Assembly: GCA_016882345.1 (NCBI GenBank)
Contig: VGQR01000138.1
Coordinates: forward strand, 1-5,876
DNA length: 5,876 nucleotides
Direction: 5' to 3'
Origin: Cyanobacteria bacterium K_DeepCast_35m_m2_023
Lineage (GTDB): Bacteria > Cyanobacteriota > Cyanobacteriia > PCC-6307 > Cyanobiaceae
Positions 1-5,876 of the stretch are shown piece by piece. The notes under the pieces are model-generated. The model saw nothing but the letters and a program-made list of their open reading frames with translations, was not told the DNA's origin and made no database searches. Within the stretch, counting starts at the first letter, position 1. Each line of letters opens with the position of its first letter. The position numbers and the translations under genes were made by a program.

Positions 1-183
1 CCAGATAAGAAACCGATTCCAGCCTCGCTGGCAGTACAACAGCATGCATTCAGGAAAACACCCTGAAACCCCATTGATGCCACGGACCTCGCCGTCCCGC
101 CAAGCAAGTAGAAGCTTCTTATACGGACCCGCAGAAAACGATCCACCAAGCGACACAACGCCGTAGGCCTGTCCCAGCCCCCA
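1..183. other. Intergenic region downstream of hoxH, no gene seen
   Basis: These bases follow the hoxH stop codon and reach the window edge. Base composition is visibly less GC-rich than in the genes, and no reading frame looks like a protein. Two small symmetric elements are visible: a perfect 10-base palindrome AGAAGCTTCT at 110-119, and a 5-bp stem with a 3-base loop (CCAGC-CTC-GCTGG) at 19-31, which on the minus strand is followed within a few bases by GGTTTCTT. The latter could be a weak terminator for the hox transcript, but its stem is short and the T tract is interrupted, so I do not call it as one. Confidence 0.6.
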
Positions 184-1643
184 TCACCCCCGCACCCGCT
201 CCGCCAGTACCCGTCCGCCCGCATCCACCAGCTCGAGGCGCAACGGCATTTGCCCGGCGGCATGGGTGCTGCAGCTGAGGCAGGGGTCAAAGCAGCGAAT
301 ACCCGCCTCCACCCGGTTGAGCAAGGGCTCGGGGATTTCAGCGTCCTCGTGCACCGGCGTTGGAATGAACTCGCGGGCAATCTGAAGCACGGTGCGGTTC
401 ATCGCCAGGTTGTTCTGACCCGTCGCGATGATCAGGTTGACGCGGGTGATCAGGCCGTTGTCGTCGACGCGGTAGTGGTGAAACAGGGTGCCGCGGGGCG
501 CTTCGCTGACGCCCACCGCTTCGTTGGCGTTGAGGTCGGCATGGGCACGGATGCGGCCGCCCATCAGGCTCGCCTCGCTCACCAGCTGCTCGATGCCCTC
601 CAGACAGGTGACGATCTCGACCAGGCGCGCATGGTGGTATGCAAATGAGGAGGTGACGATGCGGCCGCCGCTCGCCGCCGTGGCGCTGCGCTGGCGAAAC
701 TCGGCCAGCTCGCGGTCGGCCCAGGGGGTACCGATGCGCTCGCACACGTTGAGTCGAGCCAGGGGGCCGACCCGATAAAGGCCTTCGGGATACCCCAGGG
801 CTTGTAGTAAGGGAACTTCAGGGTGCTCCAAGGCTCCACCGCCTCACCCAGGAAGCTGGCGTAGTCGTCTTCTGAGAGAGCATCGGCGACGAGCTGCCCG
901 TTGGAGTCGACCAAGCGGATCGCCCCCTCGATGCACTCCCAGCGGCCATCGGAGGCGATCAGGGCCATGAACAGGGAGGGGAAATCGCCAAAGGTGCGCT
1001 GTTCGCGCGCCAAGGGCCCATCAAGCAGCGTTTTGTAGAGCGCCAACGCCTGAGCTACCGTGGCCTTGGCCTCGGGCAGGCGCGCCAGGATCCAATCGCG
1101 TGCCTCGACGCTCAAGTGGCTGCGCACGCCGCCGGGCACGGCCCAGGCCGCATGGATCTTGCGGCCGCCCAGCAGCTCCAGCACCTGCTGGCCGAACTGG
1201 CGCAGACGAATGCCGGCGCGGGCCAGCTCGGGGTCGGCCGCCATCAGGCCAAACAGGTTGCGGCGCGCCACATCGCTCTCCCACCCCAGCAGAAAGTCGG
1301 GACTGCTGAGATGAAAGAACGACAGCGCGTGGCTCTGGCAGATCTGGGCCAAATTGAGCAGCCGCCGCAGCTGCCGCGCCGCCGGCGGCACCTGCACCGC
1401 CAGCAGCTTGTCGCCGGTCTTGGCCGCCGCCAGCAGGTGGCTCACTGGGCAGATGCCGCAGATGCGCGCCGTGAGGCCCCCCATCTCGGTGAACAGATGG
1501 CCCTCGCAGAACGTTTCAAAACCGCGGAACTCAACCACGTGGAAGCGGGCATCCACCAGCTGGCCCGCGTCATCGAGCTGCAAGGTGATCTTGGCGTGCC
1601 CCTCGATGCGGGTCACCGGGTCGATCGTGATCGTGCGGGCCAT
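184..1643 (-). pseudogene. hoxH: hoxH, NiFe hydrogenase large subunit, one frameshift
   Basis: Catalytic large subunit of the soluble bidirectional NAD(P)-linked hydrogenase; it carries the NiFe(CN)2CO centre and pairs with HoxY. The ATG at 1643 begins [16 protein letters not shown], one base after the hoxY stop. The N-terminal nickel motif [10 protein letters not shown] (Cys62, Cys65) is in this frame. The C-terminal motif [10 protein letters not shown] (about Cys455, Cys458 once repaired) is in another frame, which also holds [11 protein letters not shown] and [11 protein letters not shown]. The frames meet near 799-801: after FPYYK one base is missing from GCCC, where the family has K-(S/A)-(L/V)-G-Y-P. 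Restoring one base gives 486 residues, normal for HoxH, ending in a 25-residue tail after His461 that a HoxW-type protease would remove. Read literally, translation stops at 579 with 354 residues and lacks the C-terminal cysteine ligands, so no NiFe site could form. It may be a true pseudogene or a one-base sequence error; identity as hoxH is very secure. Confidence 0.95.
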
Positions 1644-1644
1644 G

Positions 1645-2193
1645 TCAACCAAACCGCAGCAGATCGGCGCCTTCCAGCACCGGCCTGCGACCCTGCAGCA
1701 AGGGCTCCAGCGCGGCGCGGATGCGCGGCGCTGGTGGCGGGCAGCCCGGCACAAACAGATCGACCGCGATCACCTGGTGCAACGGCAACACCCGCTCCAG
1801 CAGCTCCGGCACGATGCCGGGCGCATGGGGGTGCTGAGGCGTCTGGTCGGCCAACTCCCCATAGCCGCGATCGAGCACGCTCTGACAACTCCAGAGGTTG
1901 CGCAGGGCCGGCACGTTGCCGGTGACGGCGCAGTCGCCGAATGACACCACCAGGCGGCTGCGCTCTCGCAGCTGCAGCGCCAGCTCACGGTTGTCAGAGT
2001 TGGCAACCGCGCCTTCGACCAGACAGATGTCGACACCCTCGGGGAACATCTTGGTGTCGCTGGCGATGGGCGAGTAGACGATGTCGGCCCAACGGGCGAG
2101 CTCAAACAACCACTCGTCGAGATCGAGCAACGACATGTGGCAGCCGCTGCAGCCCGCCAGCCAGACCGTGGCCAGGCGCAGGCGTACCGTCAT
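1645..2193 (-). CDS. hoxY: HoxY, NiFe hydrogenase small subunit
   Basis: Small subunit of the bidirectional hydrogenase. It holds the proximal [4Fe-4S] cluster that passes electrons between the NiFe site in HoxH and the diaphorase HoxEFU in the cytoplasm. The 182-residue product has the usual family length. Cluster ligands are visible as GCSGCH (Cys15, Cys18), FGDCAVTGN (Cys88) and PGCPPP (Cys151); [17 protein letters not shown] is the diagnostic N-terminus. There is no twin-arginine signal and no extra C-terminal cluster domain, which fits the short soluble HoxY type rather than uptake hydrogenases. The ATG at 2193 was chosen because it overlaps the hoxU stop as ATGA and because upstream sequence in this frame is antisense-like and unrelated. 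Intact, with no frame problem. Confidence 0.97.
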   Translation of the reverse strand: MTVRLRLATVWLAGCSGCHMSLLDLDEWLFELARWADIVYSPIASDTKMFPEGVDICLVEGAVANSDNRELALQLRERSRLVVSFGDCAVTGNVPALRNLWSCQSVLDRGYGELADQTPQHPHAPGIVPELLERVLPLHQVIAVDLFVPGCPPPAPRIRAALEPLLQGRRPVLEGADLLRFG

Positions 2194-2921
2194 GGCGCCT
2201 CTCCCTGGTTGTGCCACTGGCGGGTCTCGCGGGCCTGGCGCAGCAGGGCGGCCCGCTCGCGCTGGGGATGCCGTTCGCTGCTGCCGTCGTGCTTGTCGAA
2301 CAACGCGCCGGTGGGGCAGGCATCGACGCACTGGCCGCAGCTGGTGCAGGCCTCCACCTCGCCCCAGGGCTGATCGAGGCCGCCGATGATCTGACAACGG
2401 CTACCCCGCCAGGCCACATCCCAGACGTGGGCGCCCTCGAGCTCATCGCAGGCCCGCACGCAACGAGTGCAGAGGATGCAGTGGTTGTGGTCGAGCGCAA
2501 ACAGTGGATGCGACGCATCGACGTGGCGCCTGGGGTACTGGTAGGCCACGCCCACGTGGTCCAGGCCCACCGCCACCGCCGCATCCTGCAGCTCGCAGGA
2601 GCCGTTGGCGACACAGTAGGCGCAGACGTGGTTGCCTTCGGCGAACAACAGCTCCACCGTGCGCCGCCGCCACTGGCGCAGCTGCGGAGTATCGGTGCGC
2701 ACCACCTGGCCCTCGGCGGCGGCGGTGATGCAGGCGGGCAGCAACCGACCGGCCCCCTCGACCTCCACCAGACACAGGCGGCAGGCGCCCACGGGGCTGA
2801 GCCCATCGAGGTGGCACAGGGTGGGCAGCACCACGCCACGGGCCCGGCAGGCGTCCAGCAGGCTGGCCCCCGCGGGCACAGCCAGCAGCTCCCCGTCGAT
2901 CTGCAGGGTGAGCACGCCCAT
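2190..2921 (-). CDS. hoxU: HoxU, iron-sulfur diaphorase subunit of bidirectional hydrogenase
   Basis: Electron-transfer subunit of the HoxEFU diaphorase, homologous to the N-terminal part of NuoG. The 243 residues contain, in order: a ferredoxin-like [2Fe-2S] domain (Cys36, Cys47, Cys50, Cys64); a His/Cys [4Fe-4S] site in [17 protein letters not shown] (His98, Cys100, Cys103, Cys109); and two ferredoxin-type [4Fe-4S] motifs, [11 protein letters not shown] (Cys148-158) and [16 protein letters not shown] (Cys192-202). EGAHVWDVA is a further family signature. All ligands are present and the length is normal, so this gene is intact. It starts with ATGGGC (Met-Gly); the commonly seen Met-Ser (ATGAGC) would supply an overlapping TGA stop for hoxF, which is absent here. 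It ends by ATGA overlap with hoxY. Confidence 0.97.
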   Translation of the reverse strand: MGVLTLQIDGELLAVPAGASLLDACRARGVVLPTLCHLDGLSPVGACRLCLVEVEGAGRLLPACITAAAEGQVVRTDTPQLRQWRRRTVELLFAEGNHVCAYCVANGSCELQDAAVAVGLDHVGVAYQYPRRHVDASHPLFALDHNHCILCTRCVRACDELEGAHVWDVAWRGSRCQIIGGLDQPWGEVEACTSCGQCVDACPTGALFDKHDGSSERHPQRERAALLRQARETRQWHNQGEAP

Positions 2922-4465
2922 GGCGCCATGACCCGGCAGGCGGCCTCGTACTCGGGGCGGAACCAGCGCAGGGTGCTGAGCAACGGGTTGGGGGCACCCT
3001 GCCCCAACCCGCAGAGGCTGGTGGCCTGCACCATGGCGGCGAGCTGCTCAAGCTGCTCCAGATCGGCCTGGCTGGCGCGCGCCTGGCAAAAGCGTTCGAG
3101 CAGCTGTTCGAGCTGCACGGTGCCGGCGCGGCACGCACTTGCCGCAGCTCTCGATGCGACAGAAGCGCATGAAATAGAGGGCCAGCTCGGGCATGGCGAC
3201 GGTCTCGTCCAACACGACCATGCCGCCTGAGCCGAGCATCGACCCCAAGGCCCTGAGACTTGCGTCATCGATCGGCGTGTCGAGCAGCGCTGCTGGAATG
3301 CACCCCCCGGCCGGACCGCCGGTCTGCACGGCTTTGATCGCTGTGGCGCCACCCATCGTCTCGACCACGGTGTGCAGGATGGTGCCCAACGGCACTTCGA
3401 CCAGGCCGGTGTTGGGCAGGTGGCCCGACAGGGCAAACACCTTGGTGCCCGCGCTGTTGGCGGTGCCCAGGGAGGCATACCACTCGGCACCGCGACGCAA
3501 AATCGCCGGTACTGCCGCCAATGTCTCAACATTGTTGATGAGTGTGGGAGCACCCCACAGGCCGCGCTGGGCCGGGTAGGGGGGCCGGCTGCGCGGGGTG
3601 CCGCGGCCGCCCTCAATCGAGGCGATCAGGGCCGTCTCCTCACCGCAGACATAGGCCCCGGCTCCGACGCGCACCTGCAGATCGAGATGCCCCAGCAGCC
3701 CCTGGGCGCGCACCTGCTGCAGCGCCAGCCGCAACCGCGCGATCGCCAGCGGGTATTCGGCCCGCACGTAGACGAAGCCGCGATCGGCTCCCACCGCAAA
3801 GGCAGCGATCGCCAGCCCCTCGAGCAGCCGGTGCGGTCGCCCTCGAGCACGGCTCGGTCCATGAACGCACCCGGGTCTCCTTCATCGGCGTTGCAGACCA
3901 CAACCGGTGGCCCTGCGGGCTGCAGGGCCACCGTGTCCCACTTGAGCCCGGTGGGGTAGCCAGCGCCGCCGCGGCCGCGCAGTCCGCTGCGGCGAATGCA
4001 CGCACGCACCCGTTCGGGCCGACCCCCTGCGCGACAGCGCTGCAACTGGCTGTAGGCCCCCAGGGCGAGTGCATCATCCAGCGACTCGGGATCGACCTGG
4101 CCACAGCCCTCAAGCACCACCGACTGCTGCAACGCAAAAAACGGATGGGTCCGATCGAGGGCGTGCTCAGCCAAGGGATCGCCCCCACCGCGTGGATCGG
4201 CCAGGGCCAAGTGCACGAGCTCAGCGGCCCGCTCAGGCGGGATGGCGCCATAGAGCCGCGATCCCTGATCATGCGGATCCTGCACCGCCAGGTCGAGCGC
4301 CACCAAGGGTCCGCGCGCACAGAGGCGCAGGCAACTCACAGCTTTGATGCGCAGCAGCTCGTGGGCGCCCGGCACACGGCGGCGGGCCTGCTCAAGGGCC
4401 CGTTGCAGAGCCTGGCCGCCGGCAGCGCGGCAACTGCTGGCATCACAACAGCGCACGGTGACCAT
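2918..4465 (-). pseudogene. hoxF: hoxF, NADH-binding diaphorase subunit, frameshifted with lost stop
   Basis: FMN- and NAD(H)-binding subunit of the HoxEFU diaphorase, homologous to a NuoE-NuoF fusion. The ATG at 4465 shares one base with the hoxE stop (TGATG). The first frame gives a thioredoxin-like [2Fe-2S] domain (RCCDASSC, Cys7 and Cys12; SCLRLC, Cys45 and Cys49), then GLRGRGGAGYPTGLKW (FMN/NADH) and NADEGDPGAFMDR, up to Asp210. One base is lost at about 3835 and the reading moves to a second frame with GLAIAAFAVGADRGF, GEETALIASIEG, PTLINNVET and QTGGPAGGCIP. At 3132-3136 five bases are lost inside SCGKCVPCR, and a third frame supplies RAGTVQLEQ, SLCGLGQGAPNP and LRWFRPEYEA. The expected TGA over the hoxU start reads TGG (2920-2918), so no stop follows. 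Repaired length would be 517 residues, normal for HoxF. Literal translation ends at 3626 after 279 residues, inside the FMN domain. Real decay and assembly error are both possible; gene identity is secure. Confidence 0.95.
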
Positions 4466-4911
4466 CAGACCTGCCCGTTCAGGACCACGGCATCGAGACG
4501 CTCCGCCAGAGCGTCCTGATCGTCCACCGGCAAGCACCGCGCCAAGGCGCCATCGACCAGCAGCAGCGGCCCAAAGCTGCAGGCACCCAGACAACTCTGC
4601 TCATCCAGCGACCAGCCCGCCGCGCCAGCCCCCTGGCCCAGACCCACCCCCAGCCGCTGCTCAAGGGCGACCAGCAGCGCCGCCGCGCCGCGCACCTGAC
4701 AGGCGGTGCCGAGGCAGACCCCACAGCGATGCAGCAGCGGCGGCGGCAGGACAAAGAGGTGATAAAAACTCGCCACGCCCTGCACCCGGCTCAAGGGCAG
4801 GGCCAGCTCGCGGGCCACCGCTGCCAGCACTGACGCCGGCAGATAGCCCAGACCCTGCTGAAGCGCATGCAGCCGCTCGATCAGGGCATCAGCAGGGGCG
4901 GCAGAACCCAT
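4465..4911 (-). CDS. hoxE: HoxE, [2Fe-2S] diaphorase subunit of bidirectional hydrogenase
   Basis: NuoE-like thioredoxin-fold subunit of HoxEFU, thought to link the diaphorase to ferredoxin or other partners. The 148 residues contain PLSRVQGVASFYHLF and the cluster ligands in VCLGTACQVRG (Cys66, Cys71) and SCLGACSFGP (Cys107, Cys111). HoxE is usually nearer 160-175 residues, so this N-terminus is short: it starts at APADALIERLHALQQGLGYLP and lacks the usual charged leader. A TAG stop at about 4944 in the same frame leaves no room for a longer ATG or GTG start. No clear Shine-Dalgarno sequence precedes the ATG, which is not unusual in cyanobacteria. First gene of the hox operon; its TGA shares its last base with the hoxF ATG, suggesting translational coupling. 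Reading frame intact. Confidence 0.95.
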   Translation of the reverse strand: MGSAAPADALIERLHALQQGLGYLPASVLAAVARELALPLSRVQGVASFYHLFVLPPPLLHRCGVCLGTACQVRGAAALLVALEQRLGVGLGQGAGAAGWSLDEQSCLGACSFGPLLLVDGALARCLPVDDQDALAERLDAVVLNGQV

Positions 4912-5017
4912 CGCAGCAGGAGGCCGGTGGCACAGATCTGCCTACCAACGACTGGGTGCTGTGAAGGGGCATGCTGCCGATCCGTTCAGCAGGTGCGGCG
5001 CGACCGCAGCCACGCCT
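4912..5017 (-). promoter_or_regulatory. Gap upstream of hoxE, probable hox promoter, with symmetric element
   Basis: This 106-base gap between the secreted-protein stop and the hoxE start is the only non-coding stretch upstream of the operon, so the hox promoter probably lies here unless transcription reads through from the upstream gene. I see no convincing -10/-35 pair and no obvious LexA-type box (LexA and AbrB-like proteins regulate hox in Synechocystis). An imperfect inverted repeat is visible at 4926-4946 around a perfect 8-base palindrome CAGATCTG (4933-4940), with flanks GGTGGCA and CCTACC. It lies about 15-35 bases before the hoxE ATG, where an operator or leader hairpin could act. 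Function is unproven. Confidence 0.35.
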
Positions 5018-5287
5018 TCACCAACTGCCGCCGCCAAGCATCTGGTCGTAGCCCTCATCGGGGCTGTACTCGGCCCAGCCCGGACTGGCCTGATCAAACA
5101 GCCCGAAACGGGCGGCCTCGTCGTCGCCCAGGGTGTTGCCGGTGGGCCGGGTGTCGCAGCTGATCGAGCCATCAACGCCGCTGACACAGTTGTCAAACAC
5201 GACGCCGGCCCGAACAGCTGGGGCTGGCAGAGCAGAAACAGCCGCCAGCAGGACTCCAATGAGATGATGAAGTCTGAGGCCTGGCAT
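5018..5287 (-). CDS. Small secreted protein, function unknown
   Basis: An 89-residue product. Residues 1-27 look like a signal peptide: MPGLRLHH, then a hydrophobic stretch LIGVLLAAVSALPAPA and a likely cleavage after AVRA, giving a mature protein of about 62 residues beginning GVVFDNC. The mature part has two cysteines (DNC...ISC) that could form a disulfide, then DTRPTGNTLGDDEAARFGLF and ASPGWAEYSPDEGYD, rich in acidic, aromatic and glycine residues. From memory this pattern (DGxxSCDTxPTGNT...ARxGLFDxASPGWxE) is shared by short conserved hypothetical secreted proteins of Synechococcus, Cyanobium and Prochlorococcus; I know no assigned function. The frame is open further upstream, to 5398, but the start at 5287 was chosen because it places the signal peptide correctly. 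It lies on the same strand as the hox operon, 106 bases upstream, so cotranscription is possible but no functional link is evident. Confidence 0.75.
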   Translation of the reverse strand: MPGLRLHHLIGVLLAAVSALPAPAVRAGVVFDNCVSGVDGSISCDTRPTGNTLGDDEAARFGLFDQASPGWAEYSPDEGYDQMLGGGSW

Positions 5288-5294
5288 CACCGCG

Positions 5295-5414
5295 ATGTAC
5301 ACCGACTGGACCGCTGTCATCCTGCTGCTGCTGACCGCAGCCCCACTGGCTGCAGTGGTCGCCACGACAGCCTTCTTCATCTGGCGACAGAAATCCAAGC
5401 GCCTTTATCCCTGA
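5295..5414 (+). CDS. Possible 39-residue single-helix membrane protein
   Basis: A short plus-strand frame beginning MYTDWTAV, followed by a strongly hydrophobic span (about residues 6-30, ILLLLTAAPLAAVV...FFIW) and a basic end WRQKSKRLYP. This is the layout of a single-pass small membrane protein with a cytoplasmic positive tail, like the many tiny subunits or assembly factors of cyanobacterial membranes, but I do not recognise a named family. There is no in-frame upstream start because a TGA lies at 5265, and no good ribosome binding site is visible. Its start is only 7 bases from the divergent start of the secreted protein, and its end overlaps the zinc-finger gene tail by 10 bases. A chance open frame antisense to the upstream extension of the neighbour is the alternative. 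Confidence 0.45.
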   Translation: MYTDWTAVILLLLTAAPLAAVVATTAFFIWRQKSKRLYP

Positions 5415-5647
5415 ACCACCGCGGGCCGGCGCGGTTCGGCCGGCTGGCTCTGCAGCACTGCTCCCCGATTGAGCAAATCCGCTGTCATTGCGGCCGATTG
5501 CATCGCTGGCACCCGTCCCTGACCGAGGCAATGGAGGCAGGTTCGGCAGCTCTCATCACCCAGACGCAAGGCGCCACGCCCCCCACAGGCGGAGCAGACC
5601 GTCGGCTCAAGCGGTGCCGTCGCTCGGCGGGGCTTCGAATCGCTCAT
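5405..5647 (-). CDS. Small DnaJ-type zinc-finger protein
   Basis: An 80-residue protein with one half of a DnaJ cysteine-rich zinc module: CSACGGRG (Cys18, Cys21) followed by CLHCLGQG (Cys37, Cys40), plus an extra Cys34. There is no J domain or substrate-binding domain. Stand-alone zinc fingers of this type are common as short cyanobacterial and plastid proteins (the plant BSD2 Rubisco assembly factor is a larger relative in style) and are suspected to act in protein folding or assembly; any role here is inference. The C-terminal half is Ala/Gln/Arg-rich and probably disordered. The ATG at 5647 gives MSDSKPRRATAP; no Shine-Dalgarno sequence is visible. It follows the upstream partial gene by 66 bases on the same strand. 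Confidence 0.75.
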   Translation of the reverse strand: MSDSKPRRATAPLEPTVCSACGGRGALRLGDESCRTCLHCLGQGRVPAMQSAAMTADLLNRGAVLQSQPAEPRRPAVVQG

Positions 5648-5713
5648 CTGACAACGACAACTGATGTGGATTCAGTGTGCTGCGAATCGAGCACTTTGAT
5701 CCCGAAGCTTTCA

Positions 5714-5875
5714 TTAAGCCTTGGCCGCACGCTGCAGCACCAGGCCTATATGCTGCGGCTCATGCGCCAGCTCCTGTTGCATTTCGGCGGCGCTGAGTCG
5801 CGTGCCCGGTGGCACCAGCGCCACACTGGCCGCCAGCTCGCCGACCACGGCCGCAGCGTCGAGGCCACGCTGACG
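5714..5875 (-). CDS. C-terminal 53 residues of an unrecognised protein
   Basis: A minus-strand frame open from the window edge to a TAA at 5716-5714. The visible part starts RQRGLDAAAVVGELAASVALVP, continues PGTRLSAAEMQQELAHEP and ends LQRAAKA. It is Ala/Leu/Gln-rich and probably helical. The other two minus frames contain stops here. I do not recognise the family. A plus-strand frame is also open across this stretch, so strand assignment rests on better amino-acid composition and on agreement with the neighbouring genes. Only the 3' end lies in the window. Confidence 0.45.
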   Translation of the reverse strand, partial: RQRGLDAAAVVGELAASVALVPPGTRLSAAEMQQELAHEPQHIGLVLQRAAKA

Positions 5876-5876
5876 G

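Noticed and set aside
19..31. Rho-independent terminator after hoxH
   Set aside because: The stem is only 5 bp and the T tract is broken, and it lies more than 150 bases past the stop codon.
44..166. A 40-residue plus-strand frame MHSGKHPETPLMP... in the left gap
   Set aside because: Codon use and composition do not resemble the neighbouring genes, there is no ribosome binding site and no recognisable feature.
793..803. Programmed ribosomal frameshift in hoxH
   Set aside because: No classical slippery heptamer or downstream pseudoknot is evident, and HoxH is not known to use frameshifting; deletion or sequencing error is simpler.
1116..1944. Two plus-strand open frames of 196-269 residues
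   Set aside because: Antisense shadows of hoxH and hoxY.
1941..3230. Plus-strand open frame of 429 residues
   Set aside because: It lies antisense to hoxY, hoxU and the 3' end of hoxF. All three are identified by conserved cluster motifs. Long antisense frames are common in DNA of such high GC.
2102..3616. Minus-strand open frame of 504 residues as one protein
   Set aside because: Only its part from about 3137 to 2921 is the displaced HoxF C-terminus; the rest is Arg/Pro/Ser/Cys-rich shadow of hoxF and hoxU with no domain.
3542..4519. Plus-strand open frame of 325 residues
   Set aside because: Antisense to the N-terminal half of hoxF; its composition is Arg/Pro/Ala-rich and it shows no motif.
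4942..5259. A 105-residue minus-strand frame upstream of hoxE
   Set aside because: It overlaps the secreted-protein gene in another frame and is a low-quality Pro/Ala/Thr shadow; the signal-peptide frame is far better.

Overview
The window looks like chromosomal DNA of a GC-rich cyanobacterium, most likely a picocyanobacterium of the Cyanobium / Vulcanococcus / freshwater-Synechococcus kind. The grounds are a complete hoxEFUYH gene set in uninterrupted cyanobacterial order, subunits that match cyanobacterial HoxE/F/U/Y/H motif by motif, very high GC at third codon positions, and small flanking genes of cyanobacterial flavour. The genus is inference.

Layout, right to left because nearly all genes are on the minus strand: the 3' end of an unrecognised gene (5875-5714); a small DnaJ-type zinc-finger protein (5647-5405); a possible 39-residue single-helix membrane protein on the plus strand (5295-5414); a small secreted protein (5287-5018); a 106-base gap that should hold the hox promoter (5017-4912); then the tightly packed hox operon: hoxE (4911-4465), hoxF (4465-2918), hoxU (2921-2190), hoxY (2193-1645), hoxH (1643-184). 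The last 183 bases hold no recognisable gene.

Together HoxEFU form the NAD(P)H/ferredoxin-linked diaphorase half and HoxYH the NiFe hydrogenase half of the soluble bidirectional hydrogenase. Four of the five genes meet by overlap or near overlap (TGATG, ATGG where ATGA is expected, ATGA, TGA-C-ATG), as expected for a translationally coupled operon.

The most striking observation is that the two largest subunits are broken as read, while hoxE, hoxU and hoxY are intact. hoxF has a one-base loss near 3835, a five-base loss at 3132-3136 that looks like collapse of a GTGCC tandem pair inside the SCGKCxPCR cluster motif, and an apparently mutated stop codon (TGG at 2920-2918) exactly where an ATGA overlap with hoxU is expected. 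hoxH has a one-base loss near 799-801. If real, the hydrogenase is inactive and the operon is decaying. If they are assembly errors, all five genes are intact. The sequence alone cannot decide, but the five-base tandem collapse and the stop change are less typical of homopolymer error than the other two. No previously undescribed system was recognised beyond these points and the compact cluster of tiny genes upstream of hoxE.
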